From an uncultured Alphaproteobacteria bacterium (GTDB taxonomy: Bacteria; Pseudomonadota; Alphaproteobacteria; SP197), in the NCBI GenBank assembly GCA_958295695.1, contig OY282363.1, forward strand, positions 3,228,225 through 3,292,224: a DNA stretch of 64,000 nucleotides, given 5' to 3'. This document shows, one piece after another, positions 9,201-15,863 of this stretch. Under the pieces are notes generated by a model. That model was given only the letters and a program-made list of their open reading frames with translations. It made no database searches and had not been told where the DNA came from. Position numbers and translations under genes: made by a program. The first letter of the stretch is position 1. Each line of letters begins with the position of its first letter.

Positions 9201-9554
9201 GCCGGAGACGACTTCGCGCTGACCGCCGGTTGGGGCCATTACGGAACGGGCGAGGCCGTGATGCCCGGCCAGGGCCGCGCCGTGGAGCGCGACTACACCC
9301 CCGACGAACGCGCCGCCCTGGGCGACGCCATCGCCACCCTTGGCGAAACCACGTTCGACGTGCGCCTGAACGACCGCGCCTTCTGGCGCAACGTCCCCAC
9401 CGCCGTCTGGCGCTATCGCCTCGGCGGCTACCGGGTCCTCAAGAAGTGGCTCTCCTACCGAGAACGCCTCGTCCTCGCCCGCCCGCTCTCGCCCGAAGAG
9501 GTCCAGCACTTCACGGACACTGCAAGGCGGATAGCGGCGATCCCGTGCGGATAG
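6228..9554 (+). CDS. Type IIG-like restriction-modification enzyme (fused nuclease-methyltransferase)
   Basis: Single-chain restriction-modification protein of 1108 residues. The N-terminal nuclease motif is Asp68 in GHPDFGLY with Glu94-x-Lys96 in VEVKP (PD-ExK type). The central adenine methyltransferase shows motif I DPCCGTGAYL (about residue 391) and motif IV GNPPYNGF (about residue 513), giving N6-adenine specificity. The last 350 residues, ending around VWRYRLGGYRVLKKWL, look like the specificity domain of this family. No helicase motifs are present, so it is not a type ISP enzyme. It stands alone, with no separate hsdS or hsdR nearby, and would both mark and cut DNA. ATG 6228 is the first plausible start, before the first conserved residues. 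Confidence 0.85.
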   Translation: MVGTNAKLAAAVEAYFADLRRVRASGGATGERSSYGPLAGLLNAVGATLGPKVFCVGELANRGAGHPDFGLYAARQVQRGRPREGQAPERGAVEVKPAADDAWLAAASDQVGRYWGRYRLVLVTNTRDFVLVGEDAAGRPAALESLRLADDAEDFARRLEHPRAFARAVGASLGEYLARALSHRASLAEPRDLAWLLASHARDGLARVEAAGDAPALAAVRRALEEALGVRFEGERGARFFRSTLVQTLFYGVFSAWVLWARQTPPPTGSFDWHTAVWHLRAPVLRALFQQLSDPGRLQPLGLVEVLDWTSAALDRVDRAAFFSRFDEGAAVPYFYEPFLEAFDPELRKQLGVWYTPAEVVRYMVARVDRALKDDLGVAEGLAAENVYVLDPCCGTGAYLAEVLRRIAANLRGQGLGALAGARVKQAATERVFGFEIMPAPFVVAHLQVGLALRDLDATLAGDGTERAGVFLTNALTGWEPRTTKPLPFPELEEERDRAERVKREAPILVVLGNPPYNGFAGMAVDEERELSEAYRTTKRVRGPEGQGLNDLYVRFFRMAERRIAGKTGRGVVCFISNYSWLDGLSFTGMRERYLEAFDAIRVDCLNGDKYKTGKVAPDGTPDPSVFSTEGDPVGIQVGTAIATLVRKADHAPTERIGFRHLWGRTKREDLLATAEAEPGALYEAVDPVLPLGLPFAPAVASAEWFGWPALPDLLPAHFPGVKTGRNGFLIDIDLDRLKARIADYFDPALSHEEIARRYPPAMKSFGRSDARAVRDALLARGGPLESAFVRHTYRPFDDRWLYWEAGVGLLDGARAAYKRQIFAGNLWIEARQRDAREDYSRGMPVRHLADNLGNGLSSYFPVWLLDDDLGGNGDGARRANLSEAAHCYLKRLGLGVEDLFHHALAVLHDPAYREANAGALRMEWPRVPLPGWPHGESEGAAEALAESAARGRDLAALLDPETPVSSVTRGNLRPEIAAVAVPATTHGRNMAGDDFALTAGWGHYGTGEAVMPGQGRAVERDYTPDERAALGDAIATLGETTFDVRLNDRAFWRNVPTAVWRYRLGGYRVLKKWLSYRERLVLARPLSPEEVQHFTDTARRIAAIPCG

Positions 9555-9624
9555 CGGCGCGAGCTCTTGCCTCGATAAGTTCCGTCGGCGCGTCATTCCA
9601 TCGGATTGGATGGCGAGGGCCGGT

Positions 9625-9662
9625 CCCTCGATACGCGCCCCGCGGGCGCTACTCGGGATGAG
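9625..9662. repeat. REP-like palindromic element
   Basis: The segment CCCTCGATACGC ... GCTACTCGGGATGAG encloses a GC-rich palindrome. Its reverse complement matches the pair of elements at 14544-14650: CTCA(T/C)CCCGAG, a variable hairpin, then CGTATCGA. Such dispersed palindromes are typical of intergenic space in many alphaproteobacteria. Confidence 0.6.
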
Positions 9663-9681
9663 CGACCGACTGTCTTGTCGG

Positions 9682-9780
9682 TCAAGCGATGCGCCATGGC
9701 GTTCGGTCCCCGACGATGGCGTTGAGGATGGCGAGGGGCCTTCGCATGACGGCGGTGGGCGCGGCCATGGAGAGGGGGTG
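9682..9780 (-). mobile_element. IS110-family transposase C-terminal fragment
   Basis: The minus strand reads TAVMRRPLAILNAIVGD followed by RTPWRIA and a stop at 9682-9684. This matches the C-terminal tail of IS110/IS116/IS902 transposases (TAVMRKLLVILNA...RDxTPW). Only about 30 codons survive; no catalytic DEDD or serine domain is present, and the sequence on either side is unrelated. It is a dead fragment beside the REP-like element. Confidence 0.5.
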
Positions 9781-9901
9781 GCGCGCCCGGCGGCGTCTCC
9801 GCCGCCGGGCGCGCTCTCATGGCCCTCCGGCGAGATACAAGGGGGGAGCGTCCGCGCGCCCCACCCCGAATCCCCTCACCTCGAGGCGCGCGGAACGGCC
9901 C

Positions 9902-10690
9902 CTACTCGGCCGCCTCCGGCCGGGACGCCGCCGCGGCTTCCCTCGGCTGGAAGATGCAGAAGATCTTCCGCACCGCGCCCGTGCTGTCCCACCGGTAGAC
10001 CATGCCCTTCGGGACCATGAAGGTGTCGCCGGCCCCGTAGGTCGTCGCCCGGCCGGCGCCGTCGGTGATCGTCACCTCACCTTCCAGAATGTGCATCAGC
10101 TCGTTGCGCGGAAACGGCGCCGGCCCGGTGTGCATCTCCGTCGTCGACCACACGCCCACGGTCATCTGCCCGGTGGCGTCCTCGAAGAACACCTTGACGC
10201 CCTGCTCGGGTACGCCGCCGATGTAGCGCGAGGCGTCCTGCTCGCCCACGGGATCGAGATCGCAGCCGGGGTCGGGACGGCGGACGACAAGCTTGTCGTC
10301 GCCGAGCGTCTCGCCGGAATCGTCGTCGAAGATCGCGTAGAACTTGCGGATGTCCCCGGTCTGCTTCCAGACGCACGGCGTGCCCTTGGGGATGACGAAG
10401 CTCTCGCCCGCCCGGATCGTGTCCTCGACGCCGTTCTCGTGCGCGATCGTCACCGAACCCTCGAGCACCAGCATGAACTCGTTGACGTCGTAGGGAGCCC
10501 TCTTCGTGGTCATCGGCGTGCAATGCCACACGCCCGACGTCAGCTTGCCGGTCTCGTCGGCGAAGTAGGCGTGGCCGGTCTGGACCGGCCTGCCCTCGGT
10601 CAGCGCCTCGGCGGGAATCTCCGGCCAGACGGCGAGGCCCGCGCCGGCGGGTCCCCGGTCGGAATAGGCGATGGGGGTCGGTTCGCTCAT
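9902..10690 (-). CDS. Bicupin protein with two Cupin_3-like domains
   Basis: 262-residue protein with two tandem cupin folds of the Cupin_3 (DUF861) type. The first domain is marked by NEFMLVLEGSVTIAHENG and GESFVIPKGTPCVW, the second by NELMHILEGEVTITDG and GDTFMVPKGMVYRW. Metal-ligand histidines of classic dioxygenase cupins are sparse, as in DUF861 proteins, so a catalytic role is uncertain; related proteins occur with amine or ureide catabolism. The start at 10690 has an AGGAGCAGG ribosome site; a longer open frame upstream has no conserved content. A perfect hairpin lies in its upstream region at 10772-10800. Confidence 0.82.
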   Translation of the reverse strand: MSEPTPIAYSDRGPAGAGLAVWPEIPAEALTEGRPVQTGHAYFADETGKLTSGVWHCTPMTTKRAPYDVNEFMLVLEGSVTIAHENGVEDTIRAGESFVIPKGTPCVWKQTGDIRKFYAIFDDDSGETLGDDKLVVRRPDPGCDLDPVGEQDASRYIGGVPEQGVKVFFEDATGQMTVGVWSTTEMHTGPAPFPRNELMHILEGEVTITDGAGRATTYGAGDTFMVPKGMVYRWDSTGAVRKIFCIFQPREAAAASRPEAAE

Positions 10691-10771
10691 CGGTTCCTGC
10701 TCCTGGTTCGGCCGCGTCGGCGACGCGGGCCCCGGTTTCGTCGGGATGGACGGACATCCTTGCGGACATGC

Positions 10772-10800
10772 GCGCCGCCGGTCCACGAGACCGGCGGCGC
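10772..10800. other. Perfect 12-bp-arm hairpin upstream of the bicupin gene
   Basis: Arms GCGCCGCCGGTC and GACCGGCGGCGC are separated by CACGA. No T-tract follows on either strand, so it is not a standard terminator. It sits 82-110 nt before the bicupin start codon, so it could lie in a leader transcript or be an isolated palindrome. Confidence 0.5.
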
Positions 10801-10873
10801 CCGTCCCATCCTGTCCGAAGGCGGGAGTATGCCCCAACGGGTCTTGCCGGAACAGGCGGAACGCGGCAAGACG

Positions 10874-11317
10874 ATGGTATCGACGCGACGCCGGGGCGCG
10901 GGGTCCGGTCGTGAGCCGCTCGACACCGATACGGTCTCCGAATCCCCGCGTCCGAAACCGGCTGCGGGCGTCATGCGGGGACCGCGCGAGCATGACGGCG
11001 AGACGGCGATCCCGGCGCCGACTCGGCGCGAGTCGCGCTTCGGCCGCGCCCGGCTTCCGCCGTCGCGCCGTCGAGAAGCGATCGAACGCTCAATCGAGTC
11101 CGTCGTCATGGCGAGCTTCCCGGCGCCGGACCGCGACAGGAAAGCGGCGGACCGGCATGCGCTGGAACGCGCGCGGCTTGGCGCCGCCGGCGGGGCGCCG
11201 CCTTTCGTGGACGGCCGGATCGCGGCGACCGCCTCTGTCAACGACCCGATCCCGATTACGGCGAATGCTGGAGATTTCGAGCGTTTCCAAGGGCTTCGGG
11301 CACGGAGTCGGGCATGA
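10874..11317 (+). pseudogene. VapC-like PIN-domain toxin, degraded but open
   Basis: The 147-codon open frame retains the skeleton of a VapC ribonuclease. LDTDTVSESPRPKPAAGVMR matches the usual LDTNVxSExxRPxPxxxV start, ESRFGRARLPPSRRREAIE matches the EIRFGIARLPxGRRRxxLE segment, and PFVDGRIAATA plus TANAGDFERFQGL match the end. The catalytic acids of the first, second, third and fourth positions are all still identifiable, but the conserved Asn after the first Asp is Asp and the hydrophobic strands between are scrambled. No antitoxin gene precedes it. I read it as a decaying toxin; activity cannot be excluded. Confidence 0.5.
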
Positions 11318-11383
11318 GCGGTTTGCCGCCCGCGCGAAGCTCCTCGCCGGGACCGGGCGGTGGAATCCGGTCGCGGACCCGCT

Positions 11384-12514
11384 CTATCCCGCCGAGTCGA
11401 AGCGACAGACGGCGTTCGCCTCCACGTCCTCCCAGTCGATCTCGACGCCGAGGCCCGGTCCTCCGGCTGCGGCGACGCAGCCGTGGGCGTCGAGCGCCGG
11501 AGGATTTCGGACGGGATAGTCGAAGGGCGCGCTCGGCGCGGGATGCTCGAACCACGTGCAGCCCGCCATGCCCAGCATGACGTGGAGGTTGGCCTGCTGG
11601 GCCGGCCCGAAGCCGAAGGACTGGATCTCGACCGGGACCTCCATGGCGCGCGCCAGGCCGATGGCCTTGATCGCCGTCGTGATCCCGCCCGCGTTGCAGG
11701 CGTCGAAGCGCAGCCGCGACCAGGCCTTCCGCTCCAGTCCGATACGCCAGTTCTCGAGTCCGACCAGTGTGTTGCCCGCCGGCAGCACATCGACGCCGAC
11801 CGCGCCGTTGAGCTCGACATAGGCGTCGAGGTCGGTGTCGGGCAACGGCGCCTCGAGCCAGTCGAAGGGTCCCCGGCTCATCGCCTCGCCGAGCCGCACG
11901 GCCTCGTCGAAGTCCTGGAGCTGCTCCTGGTCGGTCATGAAGCGGACCTTGCCGTCGCCATAGGCTTGCGTCACGACGCGCACCAGCTCGAGATCGAAGT
12001 CCGGATCGGTGTTCATGTGGAACTTCACCGCCGGATAGCCCAAGGCCACGAAACGCTTCGTCGCGTCGAGATAGTCCTCGATCGCAAGATAGGCCTCGGT
12101 GCTGGCGTAGGCGGGGATGCGCTCGCGATAGCCGCCCAGGAGCCGCCACAGCGGCTGGCCGACGGCGCGGGCGTAGGCGTCCCACATCGCGCAGTCGACG
12201 ATGGAAAGGCCCTCCCACGGTCCGGCGTCCGCCCCGGCCAGCAACGCTTCCGTCGAGGCGGACCGCGTCGCCGCGTCGGCCCCGAGCGCCTCGCCCGCCA
12301 GCGCCTCGATCCGGCGCACGACCGAACCCGCCTCGCGGCCGGACCAGCCGCTCAGGGACGAGGCCGCGCCTTCGGCGCCGTTCGCCAGGGTGAGCCGGAC
12401 GATCTCGGCGTTCATCCGCTCGGGCTCCATGCGCCCGTGATAGCGCGTCGGCGGCGCTCCGGCGGGCGCGACGGCGTAGGCGCGGACGCGGGCGATTCGG
12501 AGATCTTCGGTCAT
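11384..12514 (-). CDS. Mandelate racemase/muconate lactonizing enzyme family protein (paralogue A)
   Basis: Enolase-superfamily protein, 376 residues, with the N-terminal capping domain and C-terminal barrel. Barrel landmarks are AVKFHMNTDPDFDLEL (the KxK position reads Lys-Phe-His), FMTDQEQ (first metal Asp present), DWLEAPLPD (second metal Glu present) and VLPAGNTL, where the third metal ligand normally sits but is Asn. Some relatives are proline-betaine or hydroxyproline-betaine racemases (HpbD) found with Rieske and flavin demethylases, as here. The start is 3 nt after the stop of the paralogous gene upstream, so they are co-transcribed with the CaiD-like gene. Substrate and even catalysis remain open because of the altered ligand. 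Confidence 0.82.
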   Translation of the reverse strand: MTEDLRIARVRAYAVAPAGAPPTRYHGRMEPERMNAEIVRLTLANGAEGAASSLSGWSGREAGSVVRRIEALAGEALGADAATRSASTEALLAGADAGPWEGLSIVDCAMWDAYARAVGQPLWRLLGGYRERIPAYASTEAYLAIEDYLDATKRFVALGYPAVKFHMNTDPDFDLELVRVVTQAYGDGKVRFMTDQEQLQDFDEAVRLGEAMSRGPFDWLEAPLPDTDLDAYVELNGAVGVDVLPAGNTLVGLENWRIGLERKAWSRLRFDACNAGGITTAIKAIGLARAMEVPVEIQSFGFGPAQQANLHVMLGMAGCTWFEHPAPSAPFDYPVRNPPALDAHGCVAAAGGPGLGVEIDWEDVEANAVCRFDSAG

Positions 12515-12517
12515 GGA

Positions 12518-13627
12518 TCAGTCCTCCAGGTCGAACGTCAGGAAGGCGTCGGCCTCGATGCGGTCCCACTCGGGTATCGCTCCCAGTCCCGGCCCAGCGG
12601 GCGCGGACATACACCCTTCCCCGTCGATCTCCGGGAGCGGGACGGTCTCGCGCCGGCCGTCGGCCCCGGGCGCGGGCCGCTCGAACCATCCGCAGTTTCC
12701 CAGGCCGAGCGCCAGATGGAGGGCGGCCAGCCGGGGGGCTCCGGAGCCGTGGGACCGCAGTTCGACGGTCGTGCCGTGCGCCGCCGCCAGGCCCATGGCG
12801 CGCGCGGTCGCCGACACGCCGCCGTTGTGGGCCGGTCCGGTCCGCAGGCGGCTCCAGGCGCCGGCGGCGATCCCGTCGCGCGGGGTTCCGAGATCGGTGA
12901 GCGTGTCGCCCGCCGGCACGACCGGCACGCCGGCGGCGCGCCGCAGCTCCGCATAGGCCGCCACGTCCTCGTCGGGGAAGGGAGCCTCGAACCAGACGAA
13001 CCCGAGTTCGGCCAGACGCCGGCCGATCCGGACGGCCGTCCCGAGGTCGTAGCGCCGCCCGGCGGCGAGCATGAAGGCCATGCGCGCGCCGTGGGCGGCG
13101 TGGACCGCCCCGGCCATGGCGAGGTCCCGGCCGGGGTCGCGCTCGGCGCGGAGTTTCACGGCCCGGTAACCCCGGGCGGCGAGGTCCCCGACGAAGGCGA
13201 CGCAGGCGTCGATGTCGTCGAAGGCGGGCGCGAGGGCGCAGGCCGCGATCCGGTCCCGCGCGCCGCCCAGCAGCCGCCACAACGGCTCTCCCGCCGCCCG
13301 CGCCGCGAGGTCCCACAGGGCGATGTCGATGGCGGATTCCGCGCGCTTTCGCGGGTCGCCGCACGCGCGCAGGAGCCGTTCCGAGACCGCCTCGCGTTCG
13401 AGCGCCGAGGCGCCCAGAACCTGGGGCGCGATGGCGCGCAGGCGGTCGGCCAGGGAACGGTCCGGCCCGCCGCCGAGGGCGGACGGGTCCGACGCGCTCG
13501 AGGCCCAGCCCTCCAGGCCGTTGGCCGCCGTGAGCCGCAGGATGTTGTCGACGACGGGGACGGCGCCGTTCCCGGCCGGCGCGACCGCATGGACGCGGAC
13601 CCGCACGATATCGAGATCGCGCGACAC
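12518..13627 (-). CDS. Mandelate racemase/muconate lactonizing enzyme family protein (paralogue B)
   Basis: Second enolase-superfamily protein, 369 residues, clearly paralogous to its downstream neighbour along its whole length (shared GEPLWRLLGG/GQPLWRLLGG and WSRLR segments). The barrel shows AVKLRAERDPGRDLAM (Lys-Leu-Arg at KxK), FMLAAGRRYD, where the first metal Asp is replaced by Ala, VWFEAPFPDED (Glu kept) and VVPAGDTL (Asp at the third ligand). Each paralogue therefore lacks a different ligand. It is the middle gene of a minus-strand operon behind the CaiD-like gene, 9 nt after its stop. It may be a subunit-like partner of paralogue A or a diverging enzyme. Confidence 0.8.
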   Translation of the reverse strand: MSRDLDIVRVRVHAVAPAGNGAVPVVDNILRLTAANGLEGWASSASDPSALGGGPDRSLADRLRAIAPQVLGASALEREAVSERLLRACGDPRKRAESAIDIALWDLAARAAGEPLWRLLGGARDRIAACALAPAFDDIDACVAFVGDLAARGYRAVKLRAERDPGRDLAMAGAVHAAHGARMAFMLAAGRRYDLGTAVRIGRRLAELGFVWFEAPFPDEDVAAYAELRRAAGVPVVPAGDTLTDLGTPRDGIAAGAWSRLRTGPAHNGGVSATARAMGLAAAHGTTVELRSHGSGAPRLAALHLALGLGNCGWFERPAPGADGRRETVPLPEIDGEGCMSAPAGPGLGAIPEWDRIEADAFLTFDLED

Positions 13628-13636
13628 GGGGCGCGG

Positions 13637-14464
13637 CTACCGGCCCTTGAACTCCGGCCTGCGCTTCTCGGCGAAGGCGCGGGCGCCTTCCATGAAGTCG
13701 TCCGAGAAGAGCATCCTCTCGTAGGCCGGCAATCCGCTGGAGCCGTCGCCGCCGGAGCGCACGGCCCGGCGCGTCACCTCGAAGGAGTCCGGCAGCGGCA
13801 GGTGCATCATCGCGCCCAGCGCCTCCTTCAGGGCCTGGAGCGCCAGCGGCGCGCCCTCGGCGATCTCCGCGGCCAGCGCGCGGGCCTTGTCCAGAAGCTG
13901 TCCGCGGGGCACGACGGCGTGGACGAGGCCCCAGCGCCTGGCCTCCGGCGCGCCCATGCGGCGGCCGGTCAGGAAGAGCTCCATCGCCACGTTGTAGGGA
14001 ATGAGCCTGGGGAGGCGCTGGATGGCGCCCGCGTCGGGCAGGAATCCGCGCTGCATCTCGGGCAGGAAGAACTCGGCGTGGTCGGCCGCCACCAGGACGT
14101 CGCAGGCCAGCGCGATCTCGAACCCACCGCCCACGGCGGCGCCGTTCACCGCCCCGACGACCGGCTTCCCGAGGTCCCAGAACTCGACGATGCCGGCGAA
14201 ACCGCCGTCGAGCCCGTCCGCCGATCCCAGCGCGTCGGCGTTGCTCCCGGCCCGGGCGACCTCCTTGAGGTCCCAGCCCGCGCTGAAGATGCGGTCGCCG
14301 GTCGCGGTCACGAGGCCGGCGCGCAGGTCGACGTCGTCCCTGAGCCGGCACAGCGCCTCGTGCATCTCCGCGCTGAACCGCCGGTTGATGGCGTTGGCGG
14401 GAGGCCGGTCCATCACGATTTCGAGAACCCGGCCCCTCCGGGCGGTATGGACGAACTCGGCCAT
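13637..14464 (-). CDS. caiD: CaiD-like crotonobetainyl-CoA hydratase (enoyl-CoA hydratase family)
   Basis: Crotonase-fold protein of 275 residues with strong, collinear resemblance to E. coli CaiD, which interconverts crotonobetainyl-CoA and L-carnitinyl-CoA. Shared landmarks are RGRVLEIVMDRPPANAI, FSAGWDLK (oxyanion loop), KPVVGAVNGAAVGGGFE, the segment LPEMQRGFLPDAG that carries the catalytic Glu region, TGRRMGAPEARRWG, and the tail GARAFAEKRRPEFKGR. It is the first gene of a minus-strand operon with the two enolase-family genes. No CaiB or CaiC CoA-activating partner is in the window, so the acyl-CoA source is not explained. A divergent promoter region with REP-like elements separates it from the binding-protein gene. 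Confidence 0.83.
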   Translation of the reverse strand: MAEFVHTARRGRVLEIVMDRPPANAINRRFSAEMHEALCRLRDDVDLRAGLVTATGDRIFSAGWDLKEVARAGSNADALGSADGLDGGFAGIVEFWDLGKPVVGAVNGAAVGGGFEIALACDVLVAADHAEFFLPEMQRGFLPDAGAIQRLPRLIPYNVAMELFLTGRRMGAPEARRWGLVHAVVPRGQLLDKARALAAEIAEGAPLALQALKEALGAMMHLPLPDSFEVTRRAVRSGGDGSSGLPAYERMLFSDDFMEGARAFAEKRRPEFKGR

Positions 14465-14543
14465 GGGCGCTTCCCCCCTTCGGCGGCGGCCGGGAGCCTA
14501 GGACAGATCCCGCCCGGATTGAATCGTCCGCGGGCCGGCCCGT

Positions 14544-14650
14544 CCCTCGATACGGTCCTTTCGGGACCTACTCGGGATTGAGGGGATTTTTGCGCCTTGT
14601 CCCCACCCAACCCCCCTCACCCCGAGGCGCCGCCGCAGGCGGCGTATCGA
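14544..14650. repeat. Pair of inverted REP-like palindromes (BIME-like)
   Basis: The first element, CCCTCGATACGG ... CTACTCGGGATTGAG (14544-14582), encloses GGTCC-TTT-CGGGACC. The second, CCTCACCCCGAGGCGCC ... GGCGTATCGA (14615-14650), is the same motif family in the opposite orientation. They sit in the divergent intergenic region between the caiD-like gene and the binding-protein gene, together with about 140 bp that contain nothing else I recognise. Confidence 0.6.
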
Positions 14651-14786
14651 CGGAGCCTGTCCGGGAACGGGGGCCGCCGGGAACGGATCGTTCCTCCGGC
14701 TTGCGCATCGCCGCCTCATGGCGCATAAGAATCGGCCCAGAACACCCGGCAGGGGTGCTCTCGATTCCAACACTGGGAGACACAAC

Positions 14787-15758
14787 ATGGATCTGACACG
14801 GAAGTTCCTGTCGGCGGTCGCGGCCGGCGCGATGCTCGCCGGCGTCGCCGCCTCGGCCGGCGCCCAGAGCATCCCCGAGACCGACGCGCCCGTCCGGCTC
14901 GCCATGAACGAGTGGACCGGCCAGCACATCAGCACCGCCGTGGCCGGCGAAGTGCTCAAGCGCATGGGCTACAACGTCGAATACGTGACGGCCGGCTACT
15001 ATCCGCAGGTCGCGGCCGTCGCCGACGGCGACCTCGACGCCACCCTCGAAATCTGGAGCTCCAACATCGGCGAGGGCTGGGACGGGCACTTCGATTCCGG
15101 CTCGGTCGAGATCGTGGCGCTGTCCGGTCTCAAGCCGCAGGAAGCCTGGTTCGTTCCGGGATACGTCGTCGACATGTGCCCGGGCCTGCCGAGCTGGGAG
15201 GCGCTCAACGACTGCGTCGACCTGTTCGCGACGCCCGAGACGATGCCTTCGGGCCGTTTCCTGGACTACCCGGCCGACTGGGGCGACAAGAATTCCCACA
15301 AAATCGCCGCGCTCGGGCTCGATTACGTGAACATCCCGTCGGGCGGCGAGGGCGCGCTCGTCGCCGAGATCAAGTCGGCCTACGAACGCCAGGCGCCGCT
15401 GATCACCATGTTCTGGGAGCCGCACTGGATGTTCGCCCAGTACGACCTGCAGCGGGTCCACCTGCCCGAGCACTTCGAAGGCTGCGAAACCGACGCGTCG
15501 CTCGGCATGAATCCCGACGCGGTCCACGACTGCGACTGGGCCGGCGCCGAGATCTGGAAGGTCGCCAATCCGGGCCTCAAGGACAGCCATCCCGGCGCCT
15601 GGGGACTGATCGAGGCCTATTCCATCACCAACCTGGAGCAGGCCCAGATGATGTCGGAGATCGACGACAAGGGCCGCGACCTGATCGAGGTCGTCAACGA
15701 ATGGCTCGACGACAACTCGGAGACGGTCCAGGGCTGGATCGACCACGCGATGATGTAG
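14787..15758 (+). CDS. Periplasmic betaine-type substrate-binding protein
   Basis: OpuAC/ProX-type binding protein, 323 residues, secreted by an N-terminal signal peptide (MDLTRKFLSAVAAGAMLAGV, then an Ala-rich cleavage region ending near GAQS). The mature part has LAMNEWTGQHIS, GDLDATLEIWSSN and tryptophan-rich segments such as TMFWEPHWMFAQYD, consistent with the aromatic cage that binds trimethylammonium head groups. Four Cys residues may form disulphides. It is monocistronic, with a ribosome site (CTGGGAGAC) before ATG 14787 and a strong terminator 25 nt after the stop. It probably feeds the transporter at 155-3351, 11 kb away, which lacks its own binding protein. Confidence 0.88.
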   Translation: MDLTRKFLSAVAAGAMLAGVAASAGAQSIPETDAPVRLAMNEWTGQHISTAVAGEVLKRMGYNVEYVTAGYYPQVAAVADGDLDATLEIWSSNIGEGWDGHFDSGSVEIVALSGLKPQEAWFVPGYVVDMCPGLPSWEALNDCVDLFATPETMPSGRFLDYPADWGDKNSHKIAALGLDYVNIPSGGEGALVAEIKSAYERQAPLITMFWEPHWMFAQYDLQRVHLPEHFEGCETDASLGMNPDAVHDCDWAGAEIWKVANPGLKDSHPGAWGLIEAYSITNLEQAQMMSEIDDKGRDLIEVVNEWLDDNSETVQGWIDHAMM

Positions 15759-15782
15759 GCGCCGATCCGACGGACCGGACGG

Positions 15783-15814
15783 AAGGCCGGGCGGCGACGC
15801 CCGGCCTTTTTCTT
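15783..15814 (+). terminator. Rho-independent terminator of the binding-protein gene
   Basis: Perfect 11-bp arms AAGGCCGGGCG and CGCCCGGCCTT with a GCGA loop, followed by TTTTTCTT. It is placed 25 nt after the stop codon of the binding-protein gene. Confidence 0.9.
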
Positions 15815-15863
15815 CGTCGGGAGCCGCCCGCCGTTCCAGCTCTCCGCGGCGCTCCGCCCGGAA

